The position numbers were made by a program, and so were the translations under genes. Positions 53,464 through 63,000 of a stretch of DNA of 64,000 bases are shown here, piece by piece; positions within the stretch are counted from its first letter, which is position 1, and the number at the start of each line of letters is the position of its first letter. A model generated the notes under the pieces. It was not told the origin of the DNA and ran no database searches. It was given only the letters and a program-made list of their open reading frames with translations. Origin of the DNA: Lactiplantibacillus herbarum (lineage in GTDB: Bacteria > Bacillota > Bacilli > Lactobacillales > Lactobacillaceae); contig NZ_LFEE01000038.1 of the NCBI RefSeq assembly GCF_001039045.1, positions 20,668 to 84,667 on the forward strand, written 5' to 3'.

Positions 53464-54468
53464 ATGCAAGCAGCACAACTCACTAAATACGCCAAAGATT
53501 ATCAATTAACCCTTAACGATATCGCCACACCAACCATTCAACCGAACGAAGTCTTGATCCGTACCAAGGTCGCGGCTGTTAACCCACTAGATTCACTGAT
53601 TGGAACCGGCAGCGTCCGCTTGATTCAGAATTACCAACTGCCACAAACAATGGGCAACGAGTTAACCGGAACGATTGAACAAATCGGTGCTAACGTTACT
53701 GGTTTTAACGTTGGTGACGCCATCTACACTCGCCTACCACTCGACCATATTGGTGCTTTTGCCACCTATGTAACGGCTGATTATCGTGAAGTAGCTCCAT
53801 TACCAAAGAACCTGACCTTTACAACCGGCGCCGCGGCGGCCTTAACCGGTTTGACCGCCTATCAAGGGCTTCATGAAGAACTGAACGCTCAACCCGGCCA
53901 AACCGTCTTCATTCCTGGCGGATCAGGTTCATTCGGGCAGATGGCCATTCCTATCGCCAAGGATATGGGACTTAAGGTCATTGTCAGTGGTAACGCTGAA
54001 GCTAAGGAACGGACTTTAGCCATTGGCGCGGATCAATACTTTGATTACCGTCGAGAAAACTACTGGGAAAAACTAACAGACGTTGATTTCGTAATTGATA
54101 CTCTTGGTGCTGGTGAATTTGAGCACGAATTATCCATCATTAAAGCTGGCGGTCGCTTACTGTCACTTAAGGCTGGCCCTAACCGGCGCTTTGCGACTGA
54201 TCGTCACTTACCCGCTTGGAAACGTGGTTTATTCACGCTCGCCGGTGCCAAGTTCGATCGACTAGCTAAACAACACAACGTTGAATACCATTTTATCTTT
54301 GTCCGAAGCGACGGCGCCCAACTGCGTGAAGTGACGCGAATTATCGAAAAGAATCAAATCATACCGGCAATTGATCCAACCGAATTTAGCTTAGCAACAA
54401 TTAACCAAGCACAAGAATTCTTGGCTAACGGACATCCTAAAGGGAAAGTTGTTATTCCTTTTCCCTAA
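53464..54468 (+). CDS. Zinc-independent MDR oxidoreductase (quinone reductase-like)
   Basis: 334 residues of the medium-chain dehydrogenase superfamily. ATPTIQPNEVLIRTKVAAVNPLD, GNELTGTIEQIGANVTGFNVGDAIY and TVFIPGGSGSFGQMAIPIAKDMGLKVIVSG mark the catalytic and Rossmann parts. Zinc-ligand cysteines are absent, as in NADPH:quinone reductases, which act on quinones or enals. ATG 53464 follows GGAGG at 8 bp. Expression is probably repressed by the divergent TetR. Confidence 0.88.
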   Translation: MQAAQLTKYAKDYQLTLNDIATPTIQPNEVLIRTKVAAVNPLDSLIGTGSVRLIQNYQLPQTMGNELTGTIEQIGANVTGFNVGDAIYTRLPLDHIGAFATYVTADYREVAPLPKNLTFTTGAAAALTGLTAYQGLHEELNAQPGQTVFIPGGSGSFGQMAIPIAKDMGLKVIVSGNAEAKERTLAIGADQYFDYRRENYWEKLTDVDFVIDTLGAGEFEHELSIIKAGGRLLSLKAGPNRRFATDRHLPAWKRGLFTLAGAKFDRLAKQHNVEYHFIFVRSDGAQLREVTRIIEKNQIIPAIDPTEFSLATINQAQEFLANGHPKGKVVIPFP

Positions 54469-54581
54469 CCTACCAATCAAAACAATCCAGCCGGTTCGCC
54501 ATTAAGTTTCCAGTTGAAGCATAACCTTAGCTTTCATTTGATACTATGCTATATTTTAAGTATCTAAGGAGGTGGACTGCC

Positions 54582-55475
54582 ATGAACAGCCAACAACAAT
54601 TACAGGCCGGGTTGCGAGCCATTATTCAACCCGTCGTGACTGAACATCACATTGAATGGCCCCTGTTGACTAAGCTACCAACCGAGGCGTTAGTGCAATT
54701 ACTACAGTTATATGATGTGCACATTCCATTCGGGCAACGACTCGCGTTTCAGGCAGCACTGTTACCGGATAACTTGTTGCATCGAATCGACAATGCACCT
54801 TTAACACCTGCTCTAGCCGCTAAAATCAAGCTGGTTCCATCTGAAAATGACGACCAAGGTTTAACTGATTATGAACTCATTTACCCTATGGCTGATGCTG
54901 TTCGGCGGCCCATCGTAGCGACTTTGCGCCAGTTAGGTGTTCCTGAGGGTCGACTAAATCAGCAGGCTCCAGCACACGCTACGGTCATGACAGCCGAAAC
55001 TGAAGATTACTATCTGTACGCCAACACGACAATCACGTTAGAAAAACATCTCGGATCGCTGGATAGTCTCAAAAAACGCATCCACCACCCGACTGATCCG
55101 CTACTGCAGAAGTCGATGTTGCTGACTGCCTTTGTCCTGACCGAAGGCTTTTTGAAAGCCCAATTAGTGGCGGCAATACCAAGCATTCCCGCTAACATCC
55201 GCGGAACGGCTTTTCAAACGATTGTGATGAAAGAGATCACGCAAAAATTACGGAGCCCCCGCGGCCGAGCTGACTTATACCAGCTCTTCTTCGATGGACA
55301 TACGTTACCCATGATTCCACACTTGGCGCTCCGCAACCTACTAGCGCATGACAGTACGGCCGTTACGATTACCAATGGAAAAGTTACGTATTTAAATGAA
55401 GACCACCATTTGGAAACCGTCGATTCAAAGACTGTATTGACCGAACTACAACATTTTGCAAAAGAACTTAATTAA
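54582..55475 (+). CDS. Unrecognised protein with a HEPN-like C-terminal half
   Basis: 297 residues. The N-terminal 135 residues are helical without a recognised family. The C-terminal half (about 150-297) contains LLQKSMLLTAFVLTEGFLKAQLV, a long helix typical of HEPN folds, and ends in LALRNLLAHDS. The RNLLAH block (about 250-255) matches the HEPN RxxxxH nuclease motif with the usual polar residue after Arg. HEPN proteins are often RNases in toxin or defence systems; no antitoxin partner is adjacent. AAGGAGG lies about 9 bp before the ATG. Confidence 0.55.
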   Translation: MNSQQQLQAGLRAIIQPVVTEHHIEWPLLTKLPTEALVQLLQLYDVHIPFGQRLAFQAALLPDNLLHRIDNAPLTPALAAKIKLVPSENDDQGLTDYELIYPMADAVRRPIVATLRQLGVPEGRLNQQAPAHATVMTAETEDYYLYANTTITLEKHLGSLDSLKKRIHHPTDPLLQKSMLLTAFVLTEGFLKAQLVAAIPSIPANIRGTAFQTIVMKEITQKLRSPRGRADLYQLFFDGHTLPMIPHLALRNLLAHDSTAVTITNGKVTYLNEDHHLETVDSKTVLTELQHFAKELN

Positions 55476-55478
55476 AAA

Positions 55479-55525
55479 TCTGTTACTAGCCAGGAATAAC
55501 CCTGACCACTAGTGACAGTTTTTTT
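55479..55525 (+). terminator. Terminator of the HEPN-like gene
   Basis: Arms ctgttactag and ctagtgacag pair with a wobble, with an inner cagg/ccctg extension, followed by TTTTTTT. Confidence 0.85.
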
Positions 55526-55721
55526 GTAACTCAAGTTTTATTTCACTTCAGAAAATAACTATGTGACACCGGGTAATAAAATTATCAAAAACAAGGTTAC
55601 ACTCGCTAAAATAGTCGAATCGTACTACTTTACATTGCTATCTACAAACTAATTTCATATAATTATTGCAGTCTTTCGATACTATTTACATATGCCCTAA
55701 CACATTTGGAGGAACCTACTT

Positions 55722-56306
55722 ATGAACAACCAGAGTCATGATGAATTAACTAGCATTGTTCAAACAGAACTGACGCAATTAGCTTCCGTCGTACAGCCCA
55801 CTATAAAAGCAGGTGCGCGTAAAGTTCGTCGCATGTCCCTCATCTGTTTTGCATTTGCGATCATAGTCAGTGTGATACTCGCACAGGAAATGACATCAAC
55901 TTCCGTTATTTCTAGCGTTATTACTGTCATACTTATCGCCTATCTCCTCATGTTAGGAATACGATTATTACTACTAGGATCACAGAAAGCCATCATTGCA
56001 CGCAATACCAAGTCGCTTGTTTACAGCATTGAGAATCATCTTTCAAACCCAACCACCTTTAACGTCAGTTCACCTGATCGCATTATCTTAACTTTGAAAA
56101 GTCACAATTATTACCTTAAACCTAATGAGTTACACCTGACTAATACCAATATTGAGCACTATCATTTAGTCTGGATGCCAAGTTACCACAGATTATTCAA
56201 GAATCGTTTACGGACACCTATCATTTTTTATTGTGATGCTGAAAAGCTAAAACAATTCGAGCAAGTTCTTTCACCGGACACCGCTATTAAAGTTTCAGAC
56301 AATTAA
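55722..56306 (+). CDS. Unrecognised small membrane protein
   Basis: 194 residues, no family recognised. A soluble N-terminal helix of about 37 residues is followed by two hydrophobic helices (about 40-57 and 65-90) separated by a short loop, then a soluble beta-rich domain of about 100 residues ending HYHLVWMPSYHRLF. This layout resembles YcxB-like membrane proteins, an uncertain comparison. GGAGG lies 8-10 bp before the ATG. Confidence 0.65.
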   Translation: MNNQSHDELTSIVQTELTQLASVVQPTIKAGARKVRRMSLICFAFAIIVSVILAQEMTSTSVISSVITVILIAYLLMLGIRLLLLGSQKAIIARNTKSLVYSIENHLSNPTTFNVSSPDRIILTLKSHNYYLKPNELHLTNTNIEHYHLVWMPSYHRLFKNRLRTPIIFYCDAEKLKQFEQVLSPDTAIKVSDN

Positions 56307-56377
56307 CCATCACTTCTCAGTTACGATCAGTATAATTGCATAATAATCGGGTTCTACAATTTAGAAAATCATCAAAA

Positions 56378-56417
56378 TTATTCACAAGTTAATAACTTTG
56401 CATATTATTTATCCACT
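56378..56417 (-). repeat. DnaA-box-like element, copy C (inverted)
   Basis: TTATTCACA (56378-56386) and TTATCCACT (56409-56417), each one mismatch from the DnaA box TTATCCACA, flank ACAAGTTAATAACTTT. Read on the minus strand it matches the elements at 57417 and 59639; a 16-mer is shared exactly with copy A. Confidence 0.6.
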
Positions 56418-56445
56418 GCAAAACACTTTGGCCCTATTTTCCGCG

Positions 56446-56474
56446 AAAAAGAGACTGCCTATAAGAACAGTCTC
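56446..56474 (-). terminator. Terminator of the GNAT gene
   Basis: gagactg (56451-56457) pairs with cagtctc (56468-56474), followed on the minus strand by TTTTT. The stem is short. Confidence 0.7.
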
Positions 56475-56560
56475 CATTTAGTAATATGATTAATTTTATT
56501 ACTAAAAATCCTCATCAAGCATCTAGCAGAATTCAATCGAACCCATAATTTCACAATACC

Positions 56561-57016
56561 CTACTTGATAGCCTTTTTAACCATCGTAAAATTAGTTAGT
56601 TCAATTCCATTGCGAATGACAACATTTTGCTTTATAGTCTGATAGCCTCTTGATTCAAAAAAAGGCCTTGCTGTAATCGAAGCTTCCGTAGCGTAACGCT
56701 TTACAGGAATTGCCTCTTCTAATGCAGTCACTAATGCAGTCGCAATCCCTAGACCTTGATAATCAGCACCAACATATAGCCGGTCAAGATAACCATTCGC
56801 AGTCATGTCTGCAAAGCCAACTAGCACTTCATTACTAACCATCACATAGGTAATATGCGCTAATAAGGAAGACTGCCATTTAGTTCTATCCGGATGACCG
56901 ATCCATGCTACTAACTGTTCGGATGAATAATCCTGTACGTTAATTCGTGATACGGTCTCCTCAAATAGTTGGATAACACGGTCTAAGTCTGTTGCACGAT
57001 ATTCTCTTATGTTCAT
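56561..57016 (-). CDS. GNAT N-acetyltransferase
   Basis: 151 residues. MNIREYRATDLDRVIQLFEETV opens the fold, GYLDRLYVGADYQGLGIATALVTALEE is the canonical acetyl-CoA pyrophosphate loop (Q-x-x-G-x-A), and ARPFFESRGYQTIKQN ends it. It resembles YafP-type acetyltransferases; the substrate is unknown. ATG 57016 has GGTGGA 6 bp upstream; the longer frame to 57061 is unsupported. Confidence 0.87.
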   Translation of the reverse strand: MNIREYRATDLDRVIQLFEETVSRINVQDYSSEQLVAWIGHPDRTKWQSSLLAHITYVMVSNEVLVGFADMTANGYLDRLYVGADYQGLGIATALVTALEEAIPVKRYATEASITARPFFESRGYQTIKQNVVIRNGIELTNFTMVKKAIK

Positions 57017-57207
57017 ATAGATTCCACCAAGCCTGCATTTAATTAAATACTGTATCCACATCTTAACTATTGAAAATAGATTTGCCTCTAAAAATACTAT
57101 ATCAAATCTAAGCTTCTCAAACTAACTTAAGAAATATATTCATGTTATTCCAGACTTCTCATCTCAATTTCACCATCCACGGGTTGACTTACCGGCGCAA
57201 ATCATGC

Positions 57208-57322
57208 GATACTAATTGCGGTGCCAAACCACGGTGGGGGTACGCGATCGGCGCGCAAGCGTTCTGAAGGTCGCCGCACCTCACCACAAAACCGTCCTGC
57301 GTTATGCGTAGGACGGTTTTTC
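57208..57322 (+). ncRNA. Candidate structured small RNA (promoter, hairpins and terminator)
   Basis: A promoter-like TTGACT (57184-57189), 18-bp spacer and an extended -10 TGCGATACT (57205-57213) precede a strikingly GC-rich segment in AT-rich surroundings. Nested stems are visible: GGTGGGG (57233-57239) with CCTCACC (57279-57285); GCGATC (57244-57249) with GGTCGC (57269-57274); and GGCGC/GCGTT around a GCAA tetraloop at 57255-57258. An 11-bp terminator (57288-57298 with 57310-57320) and a T-run close the unit, for about 100 nt of RNA. No open frame or recognised RNA family was found. Rfam membership cannot be checked here. Confidence 0.6.
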
Positions 57323-57416
57323 TATACAGAAGATTTCCAAATCAAGTGTGACTTTCACTTAAAATAGTCCGTATTTGTAGTATTCCCACTGCACTAAGTC
57401 TCGTCATCAAATTTCT

Positions 57417-57491
57417 GTGCATAACTTATATATTGTAAAAAGTTATTAACTTGTAAACACTTAAAATCCACATTAATCTTATTTTTATTCA
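57417..57491 (+). repeat. DnaA-box-like element, copy A
   Basis: About 75 bp, roughly three-quarters identical to copy B at 59639-59708. It contains TGTGCATAA (one mismatch to TGTGGATAA), AAAGTTATTAACTTGT (57439-57454) and AATCCACA; TTATCCCCACA follows slightly outside. It lies between the candidate small RNA and the rpiR-type gene. Confidence 0.62.
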
Positions 57492-57559
57492 CTTATCCCC
57501 ACACGATCTAACTTGCACTACAAAATCCAAATCGGTATGCTTAATTCGAGGTGATAGCA

Positions 57560-58441
57560 ATGCTACTCCAGGAAAAGATGACCCATACAAAGTTTTCTTC
57601 AAACGAACGTTTAATTGTTGATTTCATGCTGGAAAAACAGGATCAAATCAAATCTTACGGTACACCGCAGATCGCACAAGCCACTTATACTTCACCATCG
57701 GTAATCGTACGAGTTGCCAAGAAACTTGGATTTCAAGGCTGGCGAGAATTGAAGGCTAGTTTTTTAGCTGAAGTTGAGTATCTACAAACAAATTTTCAAG
57801 GTTTAGACGCAAACCTGCCATTTACTGCGCAAGATTCGGCCATGACGATTGCAGGAAAAGTAACACAACTTAAAATTGAAAGCGCTAAAGACACCTTGGC
57901 ACTAATGGATCATGACAGTTTACAAAAAGCCCTGCGTATTTTATCAACACACCGGGTTGTTAATCTATTTGGTCTTGCGAATGTCAATTTCATCGCCGAA
58001 GAATTTGTTTATAAAATGCGCCATATTGGGAAAGCCGCAACCCTCTTTCCAATTCAAAACACCATGTTTCAAGAGGCTGCCATGCTAACCAGTGATGATT
58101 GTGCCATCTGCTTATCATATTCCGGTGAGTCAGACCCACTTTTTCAAGCACTGGGCTATCTAAAAGCCAATCATGTCCCATTAATTGCAATTACCAGTAT
58201 TGGTGAAAACCGCTTATCACAGCTAGCAGATGTTACCTTGCACATCACAACGCGCGAAAAAGCATACTCCAAAATTGGTGGTTTTACATCACTAAATTCA
58301 ATGGCACTAGTGCTAGATATCCTGTACAGCAGTTACTTTAGTCTTCAGTATGATCAAAATTTGGCATTCAAACAACATCTGGCAACATTAACCGAAAAGC
58401 GCCCAATCGACAATCGAATTATTGACGATAACGCTGATTAA
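57560..58441 (+). CDS. RpiR-family (HTH_6 plus SIS) sugar-phosphate-responsive regulator
   Basis: 293 residues. The N-terminal HTH_6 domain (about 1-75) has SYGTPQIAQATYTSPSVIVRVAKKLGFQGW. The SIS domain (about 110-260) has VVNLFGLANVNFIAEEFVYKM and AICLSYSGESDPLFQAL, the phosphosugar-binding Ser-containing loop. ATG 57560 has GAGGTG 6 bp upstream. It converges with the epimerase gene: the stop codons overlap within TTAA at 58438-58441. RpiR proteins control sugar-catabolic genes; the target here is not evident. Confidence 0.9.
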   Translation: MLLQEKMTHTKFSSNERLIVDFMLEKQDQIKSYGTPQIAQATYTSPSVIVRVAKKLGFQGWRELKASFLAEVEYLQTNFQGLDANLPFTAQDSAMTIAGKVTQLKIESAKDTLALMDHDSLQKALRILSTHRVVNLFGLANVNFIAEEFVYKMRHIGKAATLFPIQNTMFQEAAMLTSDDCAICLSYSGESDPLFQALGYLKANHVPLIAITSIGENRLSQLADVTLHITTREKAYSKIGGFTSLNSMALVLDILYSSYFSLQYDQNLAFKQHLATLTEKRPIDNRIIDDNAD

Positions 58442-59394
58442 GCGTGCTTGACGATTCCACGGTCCAGATAACTTTGAACTACGATTTCAGCAACCTCAAT
58501 TGGCGAATATTGTGGTTGATAGTCTAATAGTTTTTGTGCACTTGCAATACTATATTGACCACTTCGAGCAATATGGTAGTAAGTCTTTTCAACATCTGCT
58601 GGACTATCGATCATCTGGGACCAATCATCCCAAGGCATGAAATTAATTTGTGGCTTAGTATCAAAAAAACGATACATCGCTTGAGCATAGCCGTAAAGGG
58701 TCACTGAGCTAGCACTAACCGCATGGAAACTCTCACCAAGTGCTTGATTACGGTGCGTAACGGCCTTCAAAAACAGTTGAGCAACATCGCTAGCGTGGAC
58801 AAGGTGCAAAGTTTCCATTCCAAAATTTGGTAAGGTAATGGCCTGACCGTCAGCAATCTGCTGGAACACGGCCGTATTTTCATTGGCTAAAGGACTAATG
58901 ATCGTCCAACCTGGGCCTGAAATTTGCCCCGGCATGATAACCGTTCCCGGAAATCCATTTTCTCGATATTCTTGTTTTAGATATTGCTCACTTGCATATT
59001 TCTGTTTACCATATTCATCGAGTGGGTGCTTGATGCCATTAGGTTCAACTGACAGTGTTTCCGCCCGACCATGCGCCCAAACAGAAGAACAAAATACATA
59101 GTGACTTAATTTGGTTGCCTTTAATGCGGCAACCATTTTTTTCGTATCTTCCAGAGTGAAACTAATTAGATCAATAACAATATCAGCGTTCACAGCCGCA
59201 ACCTTTTGAGCAAACTCGGAATCTTGTTGACGATCAAGATATAAATGGGCAACATGATTCCAAGCTGCGTCTGAGACATAAGGTTGATGTTTGCCCCGCG
59301 TCACCGAAGTCACGTCATAACCAGCCTTAACTAACATCGGAACTAAATATGAGCCAATATGACCAGCCCCACCAAGAACAACTACTTTTGTCAT
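58438..59394 (-). CDS. NAD-dependent epimerase/dehydratase family protein
   Basis: 318 residues of the extended SDR type. KVVVLGGAGHIGSYLVPML (residues 3-21) is the Rossmann glycine motif; HYVFCSSVWAHG and DEYGKQKYASEQYL supply the Ser/Tyr/Lys centre (YGKQK), and MPGQISGPGW follows. It acts on a sugar nucleotide or related carbonyl; the substrate is unknown. ATG 59394 has AGGAGGA 9 bp upstream. Its stop overlaps the stop of the convergent RpiR gene. Confidence 0.87.
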   Translation of the reverse strand: MTKVVVLGGAGHIGSYLVPMLVKAGYDVTSVTRGKHQPYVSDAAWNHVAHLYLDRQQDSEFAQKVAAVNADIVIDLISFTLEDTKKMVAALKATKLSHYVFCSSVWAHGRAETLSVEPNGIKHPLDEYGKQKYASEQYLKQEYRENGFPGTVIMPGQISGPGWTIISPLANENTAVFQQIADGQAITLPNFGMETLHLVHASDVAQLFLKAVTHRNQALGESFHAVSASSVTLYGYAQAMYRFFDTKPQINFMPWDDWSQMIDSPADVEKTYYHIARSGQYSIASAQKLLDYQPQYSPIEVAEIVVQSYLDRGIVKHA

Positions 59395-59559
59395 TTCAAA
59401 ATTCCTCCTTAACTGAATGACCACAGCTTACCATCCAATTATTAATCGGAGAATGATTTGAAAACAGGTTAGAAAGCTATTCTTATTTTTGAGCTATTTT
59501 TAGCTTCTTTTTGCAAAAGTATTTATCATATCTCACTTAAATTAAAGCTTTTTGGATTT

Positions 59560-59650
59560 AGTGACGTGCTTGAAACTAGCATACTCGCCCTTAAACCTGT
59601 TCTTTCGGAAAACCGAATCAACCGGTCCATTTCCCCTTGTGTATAACTTC
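59560..59650 (-). pseudogene. Remnant of a copy of the gene at the right window edge
   Basis: On the minus strand this aligns to the 63893-63984 part of the terminal gene: both have GAAATG, CCGGTTGATT, GTTTAAGGGCGA and CACGTCACT in order. The fragment has one deleted base after ATT and extra bases near GAAGT, so the frame is broken, and similarity stops abruptly after CACGTCACT. It is read as a decayed partial duplicate. Confidence 0.7.
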
Positions 59651-59708
59651 TATGCCGTAAAAGTTACTAACCTGTGGATAGTCATATATCCACATTAAAT
59701 ACTGATTT
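59639..59708 (+). repeat. DnaA-box-like element, copy B
   Basis: Shares the order TGTGTATAACTT, AAAGTTACTAACCTGT (59660-59675), then TATCCACATTAA with copy A. It contains TGTGGATA (59673-59680) and TATCCACA (59687-59694) as a near-perfect inverted pair. Confidence 0.62.
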
Positions 59709-59753
59709 TTAGGCCATTAAAAAGCACCCCACCGTGCGGATACTCTCTGAAAA

Positions 59754-59915
59754 TTAGTAAATAAGGCTACGTTTTTTTCCTAGCTTTTCTTTGCCTAAGA
59801 CGTTTAACTTTTCGTCAAAGTCGTAGACAACTGGTTCGCCAGTAGCCATTTCAAGATCCATGATGTCATCATCAGAGATCCGTTTGATGTGCTTGCTTAA
59901 GGTACTTAAATTCGT
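59754..59915 (-). pseudogene. gpmA: 3' fragment of a phosphoglycerate mutase gene
   Basis: Minus-strand translation ending at a TAA (59754-59756) reads LSKHIKRISDDDIMDLE, then MATGEPVVYDFDEKLNVLG and KEKLGKKRSLIY. This is the C-terminal end of 2,3-bisphosphoglycerate-dependent phosphoglycerate mutase. Only about 50 codons remain and the rest of the gene is absent, so it is a truncated relic. Confidence 0.8.
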
Positions 59916-59961
59916 TTTCTACCATAACCGATTTATCATTCTGAAACAGTGTCTAAATCAA

Positions 59962-60001
59962 GAAAATAAAAGTCCTAACTCATTTCGAGTTAAGACTTTT
60001 T
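59962..60001 (-). terminator. Terminator of the second BspA-type adhesin
   Basis: Arms aaaagtcctaactc (59968-59981) and gagttaagactttt (59987-60000) pair over 14 bp with one A/C mismatch; both tails are T-rich on the respective strand. Confidence 0.85.
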
Positions 60002-60033
60002 CATCTATCATATGCTACTCACTAAATATTAAA

Positions 60034-63000
60034 CTACTTATTAGTCCGACGACGCTGAGTACCAATTAAAGCTAACAAACCAGTGAAGCCTAGCAAAGTT
60101 AGTCCAATAATACCGGCTGAAGATTGCGTTTTTTCGTCAGTTTGTGGCAAGTTGCCCTTAGAAAGCTGATCAACCGCAGTACCCTTAGTCTGGGCACCCA
60201 ATTTAACCGTCTTAGTCGTGCTAGCTTGGTAATCAGTATTGACTGTTGAACTATTTTTGTTATTCATATTGGCATTAATACTTTTGCTGGTATTGCTACC
60301 AGTAATTGTCTCACCATTGTTATTAGTATCAGTACTACCATTGTTGTCGCTGTCACGGTTATCACCAGTATCAGTGCCACCATTGTTGTCGCTGTCACCG
60401 TTATTACCAGCAGTATCAGTACTACCATTGTTGTCGCCGTCACCGTTATCACCAGTATCAGTGCCACCATTATTGTCGCTGTCACCGTTGTTATCAGTAT
60501 CAGTGCCACCATTGTTGTCGCTGTCACCGTTATTACCAGCAGTATCAGTGCCACCATTATTGTCGCTACCACTGTTGTTATCAGTATCGGTACCACCATT
60601 ATTATCAGTACCCTCGGCAGTTACAGTTACGGTTATCGTTTGCGACACTTCATTGTCGTACTTATCAGTGTAAGTGTAGGTTACTTTATAAGTTCCAGGC
60701 TTACTAGTATCTACTGTATCACCACTCACTTTAACATCATCGAAACTGATCGCATTACCGTCAGCATCTGTACCACTTACAAACGCGTCTTCCGCATTCC
60801 AAGTTGAGCCTTGAGTTACTGTCATATCTTTAGCAGTTACGCTAGCTTTGCTGTCCGCCGCCTCAACAGTTACTACGATTGTTTGTGAGACTTCGTTATC
60901 GTATTTGTCAGTGTACGTGTAGGTTACTTTATAAGTTCCTGGCTTGCTAGTATCTACCGCACCACTGACCTTAACATCATCAAAGCTAATCGTATTACCA
61001 TCAGCGTCTGTACCACTCACAAAACCAGCGCTTGGGTCCCAAGTTGACCCTTGCGTAATTGTCGTATCCTTGGCAATTACATTGGCTTTGCTATCCGCTG
61101 CAGTTACCGTTACGATTATCATTTGCGCCACTTCATTACCGAATTTGTCAGTGTAAGTGTAGGTAACTTTATAAGTTCCGGGCTTACTGGTGTCAACCTT
61201 ATCACCGCTCACTTTAACATCGGCGAAACTAATCGCATTACCGTTAGCATCTGTACCACTTACAAAGGCCGATTCAGCCTCCCAAGTTGATCCTTGTGTA
61301 ATTGTTTTATCTTCAGCATTAACACTAGCTGTAGTTGCCACGACACTTACAGTAATTGTTACTGATTTTTCATTACCATAATCATCCGTATAACTATACG
61401 TCACTGGATAATCACCAGTTGTGCTGGTATCAACGTCTCCACTGACAGTTATCTTACTAAAATCAAGCGAGCTACCATCCGCATCAAGCGCACCAGTAAA
61501 AGCAGTCTCAGCATCCCATGATTCATTTTGAGTCAATGTCTTATTTTCTGCCGTAACATTGACTTGACTCGCAATCACCGTTACCGTAGCAGCCTCACTC
61601 GTATAAGTCACGCCATCAAGAACGTACTGATAAGCAACTTGATAAGTTCCTGGTGTCATTGTATCAACGGTTCCGCCAACCACGCCATCGACAACTACAG
61701 TAACGTTATTAAAGCTTTGTACTGATTCACTTGAATAATTATCACTCGTAGACCACACCGTTTTGGGGCCAGCAATTAACGTTGTATCTTGAACCATTAC
61801 TGTCGTTTGCCAAATAAACGTATCAGCGGTAAAAGTTTGAGCTGTATCAGCGTATAGTGCCATCAACTCAGTAGACGTATACGTCTTACCAGTCGTCGTA
61901 CTAATCCACTTACCAGTATAGATACCATCTGTTGGCACATCTGGTAACTCACTATCGATGTCCCCAACAATTAAACGACTATTAATACCTAACTTTAAAG
62001 TTTTTACTCCAGTTAAATTAGTCATAAATCCTGACTCATCGACAGTATTATATAAACTTGTCACTTGCCGCATATCAAAGTTAGATAAATCCAGTGAAGT
62101 CAATGATCCAAGACTTCTAAACATACCACCAATTTTAGTAACTTTACTAGTATCGAAGCTACTAATATTGATATCCGTTAGATTCATACTCAGTAAAAAC
62201 ATACCGGACATATCAGTAACCTGACTGGTATCAAAATTTGAAAGGTCAAGGCTCCACTGTTGAGTTGGTAGTCCTGTATCGAGGTCCACAAACCCCGCAA
62301 ACATATCATGCATATTAGTGACTTTACTCGTGTCGAAGCTGCTGACATTCAAACTAGATAGCCCAGAACATGCCGTAAACATAAATACCATATCAGTGAC
62401 CTGACTTGTGTCAAATCCTGATAAATCAAGACTAGTCAGTGAGGCACACTGAAAGAACATTGAATGCATATTGGTTACGTTTTTGGTATCAAGGGATGAT
62501 ACATCAAGACTAGTCAATGATATATCTTCGTAAAAAAGACCAATCATATTTTCGGTTGCCAATGTATCTAGCAAATTCAAATTTTTGATACTCTCCAAAT
62601 TGGGTAAGTTCCCTAAGAATCCAGCTAAGTTCTTACCAGCCACCACTGGGCCGTCAAATATAACTGTTTTTACTTGATCCTCATAACCGTACCACGGCCA
62701 CGCACTCTCAGTATAAAAGACATCATAACCATTACCACTAACTTTTATGATATTAAACTCAGCAAGTGTCCCTTCTTCAAAATGTAACGTATTATCTGAA
62801 CTAATATACCACTTACTAGTATTGCTAATCCCGCTAGCTATATTACTAGGATCATCATAGCCCGTGGTTACAGCGGCAACCTTGACTAGCTGCCCCTTGG
62901 TACTAACAATAGTCTTTATAGCAGTCGCATTAGTAGTTGTTACAGACACCTGTTTCTTATTACTATCATCATTACTACTTTCTGTAGCCTCACTCGCCTG

